This document shows, piece by piece, positions 1 to 8,989 of a stretch of DNA of 51,869 nucleotides (positions within the stretch are counted from its first letter, which is position 1; each line of letters begins with the position of its first letter). The notes beneath the pieces are model-generated. The model had not been told where the DNA came from. It saw only the letters and a list, made by a program, of their open reading frames with translations, and did not search any database. Source of the DNA: an uncultured Olsenella sp. (GTDB lineage: Bacteria > Actinomycetota > Coriobacteriia > Coriobacteriales > Atopobiaceae). The stretch is taken from assembly GCA_900548775.1 (NCBI GenBank), contig URLM01000009.1:1-51869 (forward strand), in the 5' to 3' direction. Both the position numbers and the translations under genes were made by a program.

Positions 1-1
1 C

Positions 2-403
2 GATGACTTGCACTCGCAGAGAGTGTATGCCCAGAACACTACTTCCAGTGACCTTGCCATTGTTATTAGTTACTCCGGTACTACTCCCGAGATTGTGGGT
101 TGTGCTCGTACTGCGAAGAATAATGGTACAAAGGTTGTCGCAATAACTTGTGGCGCATTTGATTCTCCCCTTGCCCGGATTTCAGACTATGTATTAGGCG
201 TTGCAGCGACAGAGCTACTTGTTAGAAGCGGAGCAATGTCATCCAGAATCGCTCAACTCAACGTTGTCGATGTCTTATTCGCCTCTTATGTGGCAAGCAA
301 CTACGAGAGATGTATGCGTTTGCTTACTTCCAATCGCATTATCAAGCCATGTAATTCGGATGACGGAAGGTCTCTATCGAGAAAGGCGGCCCCTGATGAT
401 TGA
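2..403 (+). CDS. RpiR/MurR-family regulator, SIS domain (5' end outside window)
   Basis: C-terminal part of a sugar-phosphate-sensing transcriptional regulator. The frame is open from base 2, so the N-terminal helix-turn-helix lies to the left of the window. What remains is a SIS (sugar isomerase) effector domain: the VISYSGTTPEIV stretch is the phosphosugar-binding loop, followed by a second strand near KVVAITCG and a helical end resembling the family's NYERSMRLL tail. The gene overlaps the start of a broken murQ by a few bases, which is the usual murR-murQ arrangement, so it probably sensed MurNAc-6-phosphate. With murQ destroyed the regulator may be a relic. The C-terminal 30 residues are unlike the family and may be altered. 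Confidence 0.75.
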   Translation, partial: DDLHSQRVYAQNTTSSDLAIVISYSGTTPEIVGCARTAKNNGTKVVAITCGAFDSPLARISDYVLGVAATELLVRSGAMSSRIAQLNVVDVLFASYVASNYERCMRLLTSNRIIKPCNSDDGRSLSRKAAPDD

Positions 404-1047
404 TCTTGGCAACTTGACAACTGAGGCCAGAAATCCAAACACCATGAACTTGGATCAAATGTCTCCCTAGGAAATTGTTGATGTGATGAACTCTGAGGAC
501 AATCGTGTCGTCATGGCGGTTCATGCAGAACGAAAGCACATCGCAGCTGCCGTATCGTGGGCCGCTGAAGCTATTTCTAATGGTGGCCGAATCCTTTATG
601 TTGGAGCAGGGACTTCAGAACGTCTAGGCGTCTTGGATGCGGTTTGTCGTAGGACTGATTGCAGGGGGGAATAGCGCCTTCGTTTGTGCCAAGGAAGGTG
701 CGGAGGATAGCTCTACCCTCGGTGCTAAAGAACTCGATGAGGTTGATGTTTGCGAGAGAGATCTAGTCATCGGCCTTGCTGCAAGTGGACGCACGCCGTA
801 CGTAATCGGTGCTCTGCGACATGCGCGTAAAATCGGGTCTAGAACCATCGCTATTGCCTGCAATTCGAACTCAGAGATTGGTCACGAAGCCCAGCTGGCA
901 ATTGAGCCAGTGACGGGTCCCGAAGTTCTGACTGGCTCTACACGCCTTAAGGCTGGTACTGCCGAGAAGATGATTCTCAACATGATTTCGACTGGGGCCA
1001 TGGTCCTGAATGGCAAGGTTTTGCGTGCAGCGATGCAGCCGCTCTAG
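396..1047 (+). pseudogene. murQ: murQ, N-acetylmuramic acid 6-phosphate etherase (broken)
   Basis: Remnant of the SIS-fold etherase that converts MurNAc-6-phosphate to GlcNAc-6-phosphate and lactate in cell-wall recycling. Reading from ATG 396, LTTEARNPNT and a typical N-terminus run into an in-frame TAG at 468-470. The same frame then continues through VGAGTSERLGVLDA, where the usual GTSGRLG has a Gly-to-Glu change. About 16 residues (the SECPPT segment) are then missing and the frame shifts near 640. The shifted frame gives VGLIAGG, EGAEDSS, AASGRTPYVIG and GSTRLKAGTAEK, all hallmark MurQ motifs, and ends at TAG 1045-1047 about 80 residues short of a full protein. Three independent lesions rule out a working enzyme or a single sequencing error. 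Confidence 0.88.
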
Positions 1048-1049
1048 CG

Positions 1050-1367
1050 GATGACAATGACCCGGCATCGAAAGAGCATGCCATTCTCGGACTTAAGGTC
1101 ATTAGCGGATTTGGCAATGAGATCGTGGACGCAATCGTAAGGTTTCACCACAGTCCCTTAAATAGCACCGATTATCCTTCTCACTTGCCTCCCGACATCA
1201 TTAAGTGCGTGAATATCGCACTTGTGTGCAATCGCCCCGAAGAGTTGATCTACGGAGATGTGTCCCATTCAAAGAACGACGCTCTTGAGATAATTCAAAC
1301 GGAGGCCAGCGAAGGGGTCTGGCCGCATGAAGAAGCAGGGCTCCTTACGAAGCTTCTCGCGAGTTGA
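1050..1367 (+). pseudogene. Fragment of an HD-GYP-like phosphohydrolase domain
   Basis: An open frame beginning inside the 3' end of the murQ remnant encodes about 105 residues resembling the second half of an HD/HD-GYP domain. It has a helix around ILGLKVI, the HH of IVRFHHSP, a YP in the position of GYP (TDYPSHLPPDII), and a C-terminal helical part ending at LLTKLLAS. The N-terminal half with the HD dyad is absent, and no start codon with a ribosome site precedes it. The simplest reading is a deletion that joined murQ to a neighbouring gene. The domain assignment is by eye and moderate. Confidence 0.5.
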
Positions 1368-1714
1368 CGGGACCCGCTTCCCGTTGGCCCCTGAATCCTG
1401 AGCCATGACGATGGAAACCAAAGGAGAGCCCTTTCGTAGTGTGGACTTCATCATCACTTTACCATTGGTCATTGGCTCGAAAGGGACTTGCAATCTAATG
1501 GGCCTAAACCATTTAGCAAGCAACGGGCGAAGCGGTTCCGGGTATCCAGTTTCATTTGTGCGGGTGCTCTCCGGAAGTATTGGCGCAGGTAGATTCACTG
1601 GTATTACCGCTCACGGAGCAAAGCTGACTCGTCGCGGCGCAAACACCATGCCGGCTTGAAGGTGCCGATAGTATTTTTAACTGGATATGACAACATGATG
1701 TTAGGGGGTCGTTA
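1368..1714 (+). other. Degenerate non-coding stretch before the GntR regulator
   Basis: No recognisable gene. One frame is open from ATG 1405 to 1659 (84 codons) but shows no domain and no ribosome site. Another frame, interrupted by stops, contains a stretch ending VPIVFLTGYDNM that looks like worn coding sequence. I read it as further decay of the region that starts with murQ. The promoter of the downstream regulator should lie at its 3' end, but I cannot place -35 and -10 boxes with confidence. Confidence 0.4.
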
Positions 1715-2518
1715 GTGACACAGTCTATTGAATTGCCACTTGAAATGCGACTACGGGCAGCTGACCAGTCCATGGCCCCCAAGTACTACATTGTCAAGCG
1801 CGCCATTATCAGGAAGATTGAGAAAGAAGAGTACAAGGAAAACGAGCTGATTCCTTCCGAGCGCGAGCTTACGGAAATGTTTGGGGTTAGCAGGATAACG
1901 GTACGCCGGGCAGTTGATGAACTTGTAGGTGAGAATTATCTCTACCGAATTCAGGGCAAGGGGACATACGTCAAGTCGGATAAGATTCAGCAGAACTTGA
2001 TTTCGATTACCAGCTGTACGCAGGATGTAATTAATCTCGGAATGACTCCGAGAAGGCATGTAATATCCGCATCGACTGAAATTGCCGATCAGCGACGTCG
2101 ACGCCTCTTGGAACTTGGGGATAACGAGCGAGTGTTTAGACTCGAGCGAATTTACTTTGCGGATGATGATCCTCTAAACCACACGGTAACTTATCTTCCG
2201 TACAAGCTCTTTCCAGGGATTGATGCCCATGACTTCTCGTGCGAGTCACTCTATTCCGTGCTTGGTTCACAGTACGGCTGCCAGATTACTACGGCAACAA
2301 GAACAATAGAGGCGGTCTTAGCGGAAGGTAAGATTGCGCACTATCTAGAGGTGAGTTCCGGAACCCCGATACTTCACTTTGAGTGTGTTACCAGGGGGAA
2401 GATTCATGGGCGTGAGTATCCAATCGAGTTCTTCAAATGCTGCTACAGAAGTGACAAATTCAAGTTCTACATCAATCAGGTCATGGATGGAGGAGAAGGG
2501 GATAGGAGGAGCCTGTAA
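1715..2518 (+). CDS. GntR-family transcriptional regulator with UTRA effector domain
   Basis: DNA-binding regulator of the HutC subfamily, 267 residues. An N-terminal winged helix (about residues 25-95) has the classic LIPSERELTEMFGVSRITVRRAVDEL pattern split over helix 2 and the recognition helix, then the GKGTYV wing. A UTRA small-molecule-binding domain follows (about 110-255), with LERIYFADDDPL and the C-terminal FFKCCYRSDKF typical of the fold. GTG 1715 is chosen because AGGGGG lies just upstream; ATG 1745 is an alternative. It heads the BMP transporter/nucleoside operon, 64 bases before the lipoprotein gene, so it probably controls that operon in response to a phosphorylated sugar or nucleoside. 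No operator could be pinned down. Confidence 0.9.
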   Translation: MTQSIELPLEMRLRAADQSMAPKYYIVKRAIIRKIEKEEYKENELIPSERELTEMFGVSRITVRRAVDELVGENYLYRIQGKGTYVKSDKIQQNLISITSCTQDVINLGMTPRRHVISASTEIADQRRRRLLELGDNERVFRLERIYFADDDPLNHTVTYLPYKLFPGIDAHDFSCESLYSVLGSQYGCQITTATRTIEAVLAEGKIAHYLEVSSGTPILHFECVTRGKIHGREYPIEFFKCCYRSDKFKFYINQVMDGGEGDRRSL

Positions 2519-2582
2519 CGAGTTCATGGATGTGCGTAGGGGGTTCAGCAAGTTGTAGTTGCACGAGGAAGAGGAGAAGGCC

Positions 2583-3800
2583 ATGCAAGACTTCATGAAC
2601 AAGAAGATGTCGCGTCGTTCGTTCTTCGGTACCTCAGCTGCAGTGGCTACCATTTTGGGCCTTGCCGCCTGTGGTAACTCGAGCACTTCGGATTCGGGCT
2701 CCAGCAGCTCTGGTGACGAAAACAAGAAGAAGCGCATTGCGGTTCTTTGTGACGATGCCGGCAAGAACGACAACGGATACAACCAAGCAGCTGTTGAAGG
2801 GGCCCAGAAGGTTGGCCAAGACAAGGGTTGGGAAGTAAAAATCGTTGAGCCCACGAACGGTGTCCCTGATGCCCTCGAGTCGCTTGGCGAGGATGGCTAT
2901 GACATCGTATTCAACATGGCTTATGACTTCGAGGCTTTGATTAACGGTGTCGGTGGTGCCGAGCCGCTCGCGAGCCAATATCCTGACACCGAGTGGGTTA
3001 TCTTCAACGACAACCCCAACAAGAATGATGACGGCTCGGTAAAGCACAAGAACGTCATCGCAGTTCTATATGACCTTAACGAGTCCTCCTTCCTTGCCGG
3101 CGCACTTTCCGTTCTCGTGAACGAGAACGCCGAGACCCTGTTTAAGGGCGGAGACTACAGCTTCACCGATCCTAGCACCGCTCGTGCCTGCGGGTTTATT
3201 GGCGGTACCAACTCTGCCGGCATCGTTGTCTTCTCCTATGGCTATATCACGGGAATCAACTACGAGGCGGAGAAGCTTGGCGTTACGTATGACTACTATG
3301 CCAAGTACGACGCGGGCTTCACTGATTCTGCTGGTGGTGCCACAGTTGCCGGCACATATTACGGCAACGGAGCAAATGTTGTGTTTGGTTGCGCCGGTAG
3401 CGTGGGTGACGGAATCACTTCCAAAGCCAAGGAGGTTGGCAAGCTCGCGATTCAGGTTGACGGCAACAAGGATGATCAGCAACCTGGCTACGTTCTGACT
3501 TCTGTGCTCAAGAACACGAACGTTCCTGTCCAGACTATTTGCGACGCTCTCGATGACGGGTCGCTCTCCTCTATGGACAATCTGCAGGATTACTCGCTTG
3601 CCTCTGGTGCAACGGGTCTTACCGATTGCACGGAAATTCAGAAAGCAATCACTACGGACGAGGGCAAGGCGAAGTGGGAAGAGATCTGGGCAGAGATTGA
3701 GGACCTGAAGGGCAAGGTTGGCAGCGAGATCAAGGTTGTCAACGCGCAGAACGGCGAAACCTTTGATCCTTCTACGTGCCCGAACGTGAACATCAAATAA
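2583..3800 (+). CDS. BMP-family (PnrA-like) substrate-binding lipoprotein of a nucleoside ABC importer
   Basis: Extracellular binding protein of 405 residues that delivers ligand to the ABC transporter encoded next. The N-terminus has a twin-arginine-like SRRSFFG segment (residues 10-16), a hydrophobic stretch and a lipobox ending in LAAC with the lipidated Cys at about residue 30, then a Ser/Gly-rich linker. The mature part has the BMP/PnrA layout: KKRIAVLCDDAGKNDNGYNQAAVEGAQK near the start and GFIGG plus VVFGCAG in the second lobe. This family binds purine nucleosides in the characterised spirochaete and streptococcal cases. ATG 2583 follows AGGAGAAG. A stem-loop sits just after the stop, consistent with higher expression of this gene than of the ATPase. 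Confidence 0.9.
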   Translation: MQDFMNKKMSRRSFFGTSAAVATILGLAACGNSSTSDSGSSSSGDENKKKRIAVLCDDAGKNDNGYNQAAVEGAQKVGQDKGWEVKIVEPTNGVPDALESLGEDGYDIVFNMAYDFEALINGVGGAEPLASQYPDTEWVIFNDNPNKNDDGSVKHKNVIAVLYDLNESSFLAGALSVLVNENAETLFKGGDYSFTDPSTARACGFIGGTNSAGIVVFSYGYITGINYEAEKLGVTYDYYAKYDAGFTDSAGGATVAGTYYGNGANVVFGCAGSVGDGITSKAKEVGKLAIQVDGNKDDQQPGYVLTSVLKNTNVPVQTICDALDDGSLSSMDNLQDYSLASGATGLTDCTEIQKAITTDEGKAKWEEIWAEIEDLKGKVGSEIKVVNAQNGETFDPSTCPNVNIK

Positions 3801-3812
3801 AGGCTCGCTGTA

Positions 3813-3840
3813 GGGCGGCGCACTGCTTTGGTGCCCGCCC
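3813..3840 (+). promoter_or_regulatory. Intercistronic stem-loop between binding protein and ATPase genes
   Basis: GGGCGGCGCAC (3813-3823) pairs with GTGCCCGCCC (3831-3840) with one bulged base and a 7-base loop. No T-run follows, so it is more likely an mRNA-stabilising or attenuating element than a full terminator. Such hairpins are common after binding-protein genes in ABC operons. Confidence 0.55.
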
Positions 3841-3873
3841 CACGTACTAATTTCCCAGATTGGTGGTGCGCTC

Positions 3874-5418
3874 GTGGGAAACGTTATCGAAACAGTTGGC
3901 CTCACAAAGATGTTCGGGGACTTTGTTGCCAACGATCACATTGACCTTGCAGTCAGGGAAAACGAAATCAAGTGCATCGTTGGAGAAAATGGCGCTGGCA
4001 AATCTACCCTCATGAACATGCTCTATGGCATGCTGCAGCCTACCAGTGGCAAGATAATACTGCGAGGCGAAGAGACACACTTCAAGTCACCGGCGGATGC
4101 CATCTCCCATGGGCTAGGCATGGTCCACCAGCACTTCAAGCTTGTGCCAAGCCTTACGGTCTACGAAAACGTGCTTCTTGGGGCAGAGATTCTCCGCAAA
4201 GGAACTTGCCTTATCGACACGCAAGAGGAAATCAAGGCTGTCTCTGACTTAATAGAGAAATATAAGTTCGATTTGGATGCATGCGCAAAAGTCGAAGACA
4301 TTTCTGTTGGATCTAGGCAGTGTGTTGAGATTCTCAAGATGCTCTACAGAAACGTTGATGTGCTCATCATGGATGAGCCAACTGCCGTGCTGACACCCCA
4401 GGAAGTGGACAAGCTCTTCGATAACCTTCGTGAATTGCAAAGGCAGGGCAAGACAATCATTGTCATTACCCATAAGCTTCGCGAGGTCATGGAGCTCTCC
4501 GATTCTGTTACCGTCATTAAGCACGGCAAGGTTGTTGGCTCAATAGCGACGAAGGATACCTCGCAGGAGCAGCTAGCCCAGATGATGGTTGGCCGTGAGG
4601 TGGTGCTCACTGTTCATAATGACGTGACAACATCACCATCGAAGAATGTCTGCTTCTCAGTAAAGAACCTGTCCACTATTAACGAGTATGGCAAAGAAGT
4701 CCTTCATGACGTTTCCTTCGATGTGCATGAAGGGGAGGTTCTTGGTATCGCAGGCGTTGAAGGTAACGGTCAGACAGAGCTCGTAAAAGTGCTCACAGGG
4801 CTTATGACCACCACTTCAGGCAGTGTCACACTCGATGGAAAAGACATTACAAACCAGTGGCCCGACTCGCTGCGCTCCGAGGGCATTGCAATTATTCCGG
4901 AAGACCGCTTTGAAGATGGGCTTTGCTCAACAATGAGTGTTGCCGACAACTGTATCGCTGGCCACCACGGTGACCCTACTGTGTGTAAACATGGCCTTCT
5001 CAATCGCAAAGCCATTTTGGCGAGGAGAGACGCTCTGCTTTCTAAGTACGACATTCGCGTTGGTGATATCGACGGGGCAGTTGGTGCTCTATCTGGAGGC
5101 AATGCTCAGAAGGTTATCATTGCGCGAGAGCTGGAATCTTCCCCCAAGTTCCTCATCGCATGTCAGCCGACCAGAGGCGTGGACATCGGAGCAACTGAGT
5201 CGATTCACGAGGAAATCCTTCGCTTCCGCAACAATGGCAACGCTGTCCTTCTGATTTCAAGTGAATTGACAGAGATCCTCGGTCTCTCCGACCGGATCAT
5301 CGTCATGTGCAAGGGTCAAATAACCGGTGAGGTATCTCCTAGGGACACAACGAGTACAGAGCTTGGTCTGCTCATGGCGGGAATCAAGCAGGGGGAAGGC
5401 GAGAAAGTTGAAGGCTAG
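3874..5418 (+). CDS. ABC transporter ATP-binding protein, two ATPase domains (nucleoside/simple-sugar class)
   Basis: Fused double ATPase of 514 residues energising uptake, in the same class as RbsA/MglA and the NupO-type nucleoside importers. Domain 1 (about 5-245) has Walker A GENGAGKST at 37-45, the Q-loop region VHQHFKLV, an ABC signature ISVGSRQ and Walker B VLIMDEPTA. Domain 2 (about 265-505) has a degenerate Walker A GVEGNGQTE, signature LSGGNAQK and a Walker-B-like FLIACQPTRGVD. The altered second P-loop is normal for this class. GTG 3874 is the first plausible start; its ribosome site is weak. The stop overlaps the start of the first permease, so the two are translationally coupled. 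Confidence 0.93.
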   Translation: MGNVIETVGLTKMFGDFVANDHIDLAVRENEIKCIVGENGAGKSTLMNMLYGMLQPTSGKIILRGEETHFKSPADAISHGLGMVHQHFKLVPSLTVYENVLLGAEILRKGTCLIDTQEEIKAVSDLIEKYKFDLDACAKVEDISVGSRQCVEILKMLYRNVDVLIMDEPTAVLTPQEVDKLFDNLRELQRQGKTIIVITHKLREVMELSDSVTVIKHGKVVGSIATKDTSQEQLAQMMVGREVVLTVHNDVTTSPSKNVCFSVKNLSTINEYGKEVLHDVSFDVHEGEVLGIAGVEGNGQTELVKVLTGLMTTTSGSVTLDGKDITNQWPDSLRSEGIAIIPEDRFEDGLCSTMSVADNCIAGHHGDPTVCKHGLLNRKAILARRDALLSKYDIRVGDIDGAVGALSGGNAQKVIIARELESSPKFLIACQPTRGVDIGATESIHEEILRFRNNGNAVLLISSELTEILGLSDRIIVMCKGQITGEVSPRDTTSTELGLLMAGIKQGEGEKVEG

Positions 5419-6526
5419 AACTGTAGGAATACGCATACTCAACTCACTCATCCCCGTCCTTCTGGCGTTTGTCGTGGGCGGTGTCGTAATCGCGTCCATT
5501 GGAGAGAATCCTGTTGAGACGTACTGGATTCTCATAAGCAAGTCTCTCTTGACTCCCAAGGGCTTCCTCACTACCCTGCACTACGCTGCTCCGCTCATTC
5601 TTACTGGCCTAGCAATAGCTGTGAACTTCAAAGCTGGCATCTACAACATGGGTGTTGAGGGGTCAGTTTTACTAGGCGGCTTCTTCGCAGGAATTGCCGG
5701 GGCATACCTTCCTGCAACACTTGATCCCACTATGCTAAAGCTGTTGTGCCTCCTGGTTGGCATAGTCTGCGGAATGCTTTATGTGGTGGTGCCTGCCCTG
5801 CTCAAGGCATACTTCCATGTTGACGAGATGGTTGTTACCCTCATGCTCAACTACGCATTGGCCAAAGTACTGGAGTTTCTCTCTACCGGGGTATTTCGCG
5901 ACCAGGGTGCAGGATATGTCTGCACGCCCACCATCAGTGATGGGGCTATGTTCCAACGTATTTCTAGCGCAAAGCTCACCCCGTTCTTCTTTATTTCGCT
6001 TGCTGCTTTTGTCGTTATGTTCTTTGTAATGAATCACTCGAAGCTTGGCTTTGAGATAACCGCAATGGGCAAGAACGTCGAGTTTGCCGACGCTATGGGA
6101 ATGCGTGTTCGCCGGAAAATCATCGTGCTCATGCTTATATCCGGTGCACTTGCCGGACTTGCGGGTGCGGGATACATGCTATCCGACCAGTATCACTACA
6201 CCCTTTCGTTCTCCGGCGACCCCGGCCTCGGGTGGGACGGCATGCTCATTGCCTTGCTTGGCAACCACTCTCCTGTTGGAATCCTAATCGCAGCGATTTT
6301 CTATGCTGCCCTTAAGACCGGTGCAGACAACATCAACCTCTATTCTTCCGTCCCCAAGGAGATTGTGACGGTAATCCAGGGTCTCATCATCCTGTTCCTT
6401 GCCGTGAAGCTTCTTGATGAGCGTTTTGGACTGAGGGACCGTGCGCGGAAGCGCATCTCTCGCAGGCATTCGGCAGCTCAGACATCTGCTGGTGTGGTGT
6501 CTGACAATAACGCTGGGGAGGCATAG
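5408..6526 (+). CDS. ABC transporter permease 1 (nucleoside importer, BMP class)
   Basis: Integral membrane subunit of 372 residues with about nine hydrophobic segments. The motif YNMGVEGSVLLGGFFAG is characteristic of this permease family, and the EAA-like cytoplasmic turn falls around AMGKNVEFADAMGM. TTG 5408 is preferred: it is preceded by a purine-rich GGGGAAGGCGAGAAAG and overlaps the ATPase stop by 11 bases, giving coupled translation. Starting further upstream would place charged residues coded in the ATPase overlap ahead of the first membrane helix. A short basic tail (RDRARKRISRRH) ends the protein on the cytoplasmic side. Confidence 0.9.
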   Translation: MKARTVGIRILNSLIPVLLAFVVGGVVIASIGENPVETYWILISKSLLTPKGFLTTLHYAAPLILTGLAIAVNFKAGIYNMGVEGSVLLGGFFAGIAGAYLPATLDPTMLKLLCLLVGIVCGMLYVVVPALLKAYFHVDEMVVTLMLNYALAKVLEFLSTGVFRDQGAGYVCTPTISDGAMFQRISSAKLTPFFFISLAAFVVMFFVMNHSKLGFEITAMGKNVEFADAMGMRVRRKIIVLMLISGALAGLAGAGYMLSDQYHYTLSFSGDPGLGWDGMLIALLGNHSPVGILIAAIFYAALKTGADNINLYSSVPKEIVTVIQGLIILFLAVKLLDERFGLRDRARKRISRRHSAAQTSAGVVSDNNAGEA

Positions 6527-6528
6527 AG

Positions 6529-7443
6529 ATGGATCTGCTTGCAAGCATTCTTTACGACACTGTTTACCATGCTGCCCCCATCATCCTCTGCGTCATTGGA
6601 GGAGTGTTTGCCTATCAGGCCAATGTACTTAACATTGCTCTTGAAGGAATGATGGGGATTGGCGCGTTCGCGTCGACCCTAACGGTCTATTTCACGAACA
6701 GCCTTGTTTTGGGGCTCCTTGCCGGTGTTCTTGCGGCTCTGATTTTTGGCGCCATCTTCTCAGTGATGGGCGTCACGCTCAGGGGAAACGTAATCATTAT
6801 TGGAGTTGCGCTCAACCTTCTTGTGACTGCCATTGCTGGATTTGTCATGGTAAGGATGAACGTCGCAAATATTTCGCTATCAAGCCTCAACGTATCTGAT
6901 CTGCAGATAATCATTCCAGGAATTGACGCGATTCCTATCTTGGGGCCAATCGTTTCTGGGCACCCCATTCTCACGTACGTTGCTTTCATTGGAATATGGC
7001 TGATGTGGGTGCTTTCCTACCGTACGAAGTTTGGTACTTACGTACGCGTGGTCGGCGAGAATGAAGATGCAGCAAAGTCGCTCGGCCTCAAGACAAACTT
7101 CTACAAGATTGTTGCGATTCTTATTGGTGCTCTTACTTGCGGCCTTGCAGGAATTAACCTCTCGACAGAGCGTTTGGGGCTATATACAAATGGTATGACC
7201 GCAGGCAGGGGATTTGTCGCAATCGCTGCCATCTACTGCGGGCGCGGAGATCCCCTCAAGTCCTCTCTGTATGCAATCCTCTTCGGCTTTGCTCGCTCGC
7301 TCTCGATTAACCTGGCCATCTATGCCGGGCCGGCTTCTGGGCTCTTCGATGTGATCCCGTATGTTGTGATGGTTGTCGTGCTGCTAGTCGTGCAGGTTTC
7401 CAAGCGCCGCAATGTACGCACGAGGGGGTTCGCAAATGGGTAA
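6529..7443 (+). CDS. ABC transporter permease 2 (nucleoside importer, BMP class)
   Basis: Second membrane subunit, 304 residues, very hydrophobic throughout. It carries the family motif NVLNIALEGMMGIGAF near residue 30 and the cytoplasmic loop GTYVRVVGENEDAAKSLG near 170. It begins two bases after the stop of permease 1, with GGGGAGG just upstream, and its stop overlaps the start of the isochorismatase-like gene. Both permeases plus the fused ATPase and lipoprotein form one complete importer. The family's known cargo is nucleosides, which fits the phosphorylase downstream. Confidence 0.92.
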   Translation: MDLLASILYDTVYHAAPIILCVIGGVFAYQANVLNIALEGMMGIGAFASTLTVYFTNSLVLGLLAGVLAALIFGAIFSVMGVTLRGNVIIIGVALNLLVTAIAGFVMVRMNVANISLSSLNVSDLQIIIPGIDAIPILGPIVSGHPILTYVAFIGIWLMWVLSYRTKFGTYVRVVGENEDAAKSLGLKTNFYKIVAILIGALTCGLAGINLSTERLGLYTNGMTAGRGFVAIAAIYCGRGDPLKSSLYAILFGFARSLSINLAIYAGPASGLFDVIPYVVMVVVLLVVQVSKRRNVRTRGFANG

Positions 7444-8023
7444 GGATGCAGAGCGGAGATCCAATAGCGCCCTTCTTGTCGTGGATATGCTGCGAGATTT
7501 TACGGACCCTAACGGATTGGTCTTCTATCCGCAGAATCGGGAAATCCTTCCAAAGGTGAAGAGGGTCATCGACGCTTGCAGAGACGCTGGAATTCTCGTC
7601 ATCTTTCTGAAGCATTTCAACAGGGTGGGAAAGGTTGACGAGAAAGCCTCCTCGATGAGACCAAATTGTATTGAAGGCACGTGGGGTGATGAAATAGACC
7701 CAATGCTAGAGGTGGATCCCGCAAGGGACTACGTTATCAAGAAGCGTCGATACTCAGGGTTCTTTGGCACTGATCTTGATCTTGTCCTGCGCGAGAACAA
7801 TGTCCATAACGTCATCGTTGTAGGCACGAAGACGAATTGCTGCATCCGGGCAACAGTCACCGATGCTTTCTACCTCGACTACAAACCCATCGTGGTCCGC
7901 GAGTGCGTGGCAACCGACTCTGACGTCGTCAACCAGGTGCATCTTGAGGACATTCGGAAGTACCTTGGCGATGTTATAGGGATGGATGAGCTGTTTGCTC
8001 GAATTAAGGAAGGGGTGCTTTGA
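7436..8023 (+). CDS. Isochorismatase-fold cysteine hydrolase (nicotinamidase / ureidoacrylate-hydrolase type)
   Basis: Cytoplasmic hydrolase of 195 residues with an intact Asp-Lys-Cys triad: Asp17 in LLVVDMLRDF, Lys in YVIKKRRYSGF (about 102), and nucleophile Cys136 in TKTNCCIRAT. Members cleave amides or carbamoyl groups, for example nicotinamide, ureidoacrylate or N-carbamoylsarcosine; isochorismate ether cleavage is the minority function and needs no Cys. ATG 7436 is chosen because GAGGGGG precedes it at good spacing; it overlaps the permease stop. In this operon the likely target is the base released from an imported nucleoside, or a ring-opened form of it. The exact substrate cannot be read from sequence. 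Confidence 0.87.
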   Translation: MGKDAERRSNSALLVVDMLRDFTDPNGLVFYPQNREILPKVKRVIDACRDAGILVIFLKHFNRVGKVDEKASSMRPNCIEGTWGDEIDPMLEVDPARDYVIKKRRYSGFFGTDLDLVLRENNVHNVIVVGTKTNCCIRATVTDAFYLDYKPIVVRECVATDSDVVNQVHLEDIRKYLGDVIGMDELFARIKEGVL

Positions 8024-8988
8024 TGGGCGGGCGAGTCGTGCTGACGTCTGGGTACGTGAGTATGGATCACATGATTGAAATCTCGACTCCTGCTCGCGTG
8101 GGATACACATCCATCATTACCAATAGCACTTGTACGAAGACATATTACGGTGGTTGCTCAGTTAATATTGCATATGCGCTCAGCAAGCTCGGCATTCCTG
8201 CGAAGCCGATTCTGAGGGTTGGGGATGATTGGGAGGAGAATGGATTTCGCTCTTTCCTCGAAGATGCTGGTGTTGGCACGGATGCGATTACCGTAATTCC
8301 AGGTGAAGCTACCTCAGCAAGCTACCTTATCCAGGACGCGGATGGGCAGCACATCACCTGTTACTATCCTGGTCCAATGGCTCCGGAGTATTTTGTGCCC
8401 TTGTCTGACGAACTGTTTGATGACGTTGGGCTTGGGGTTATTACGGTTGCCTCGCAGCGGGATAACGAAGAGTTCTTTGAGAAGTGCAAGTCGCGCGGCA
8501 TCCCAGTTGCATTTGGAATGAAAGCCGATGAGACGGCGTTCCCCACGGAGTTTTTAAAGAAGCTGCTTTGCCATTCGACGATTATTTTTACAAACGAATC
8601 GGAGCGCCGATGCATCGAGAGGATGTTCGGTCTCGAGACTATTGAGGACATTCTCTCCGATGAAGTCCATACGATTGTCACGACATATGGCTCGAAGGGA
8701 TCTTCGTGGTCTCATCGCTTGCCGGACGGCGGCGTCGAACGCGGCTCGGTGGGAGTTGTTCCATGCCCCAATGTCGTTGATGCCACAGGTGGTGGAGATG
8801 CCTATATGAGCGGTTTCTTGTATGGCTGGGTGCGAGGGAAGGACCTTGCGGAGTGCTGCATGCTCGGTGCAACGCTCTCTTCCTTTGTTCTCGAGCAATA
8901 CGGCTGTTGCAATTCCGTTCCCAACGAAGCTGAGCTACTCGGGAGGCTCGAGGAGAACCGCGGCGAAATAGGAAGGATGCGTGACTAG
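8023..8988 (+). CDS. PfkB-family carbohydrate/nucleoside kinase
   Basis: Ribokinase-superfamily kinase, 321 residues. The N-terminal glycine motif is YYGGCSVNIAYALSKLG (about residues 40-56), and the C-terminal catalytic signature VDATGGGDAYMSGF (about 248-261) carries the base Asp of the usual DTxGAGD. The ATG overlaps the previous stop (TGATG) with AAGGAAGGGG upstream, so translation is coupled. It could phosphorylate a nucleoside, ribose or ribose-1-phosphate. The last reaction is known for an archaeal PfkB enzyme that makes ribose-1,5-bisphosphate in nucleoside breakdown. The neighbouring phosphorylase makes ribose-1-phosphate an attractive substrate, but this is inference. Confidence 0.88.
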   Translation: MGGRVVLTSGYVSMDHMIEISTPARVGYTSIITNSTCTKTYYGGCSVNIAYALSKLGIPAKPILRVGDDWEENGFRSFLEDAGVGTDAITVIPGEATSASYLIQDADGQHITCYYPGPMAPEYFVPLSDELFDDVGLGVITVASQRDNEEFFEKCKSRGIPVAFGMKADETAFPTEFLKKLLCHSTIIFTNESERRCIERMFGLETIEDILSDEVHTIVTTYGSKGSSWSHRLPDGGVERGSVGVVPCPNVVDATGGGDAYMSGFLYGWVRGKDLAECCMLGATLSSFVLEQYGCCNSVPNEAELLGRLEENRGEIGRMRD

Positions 8989-8989
8989 C

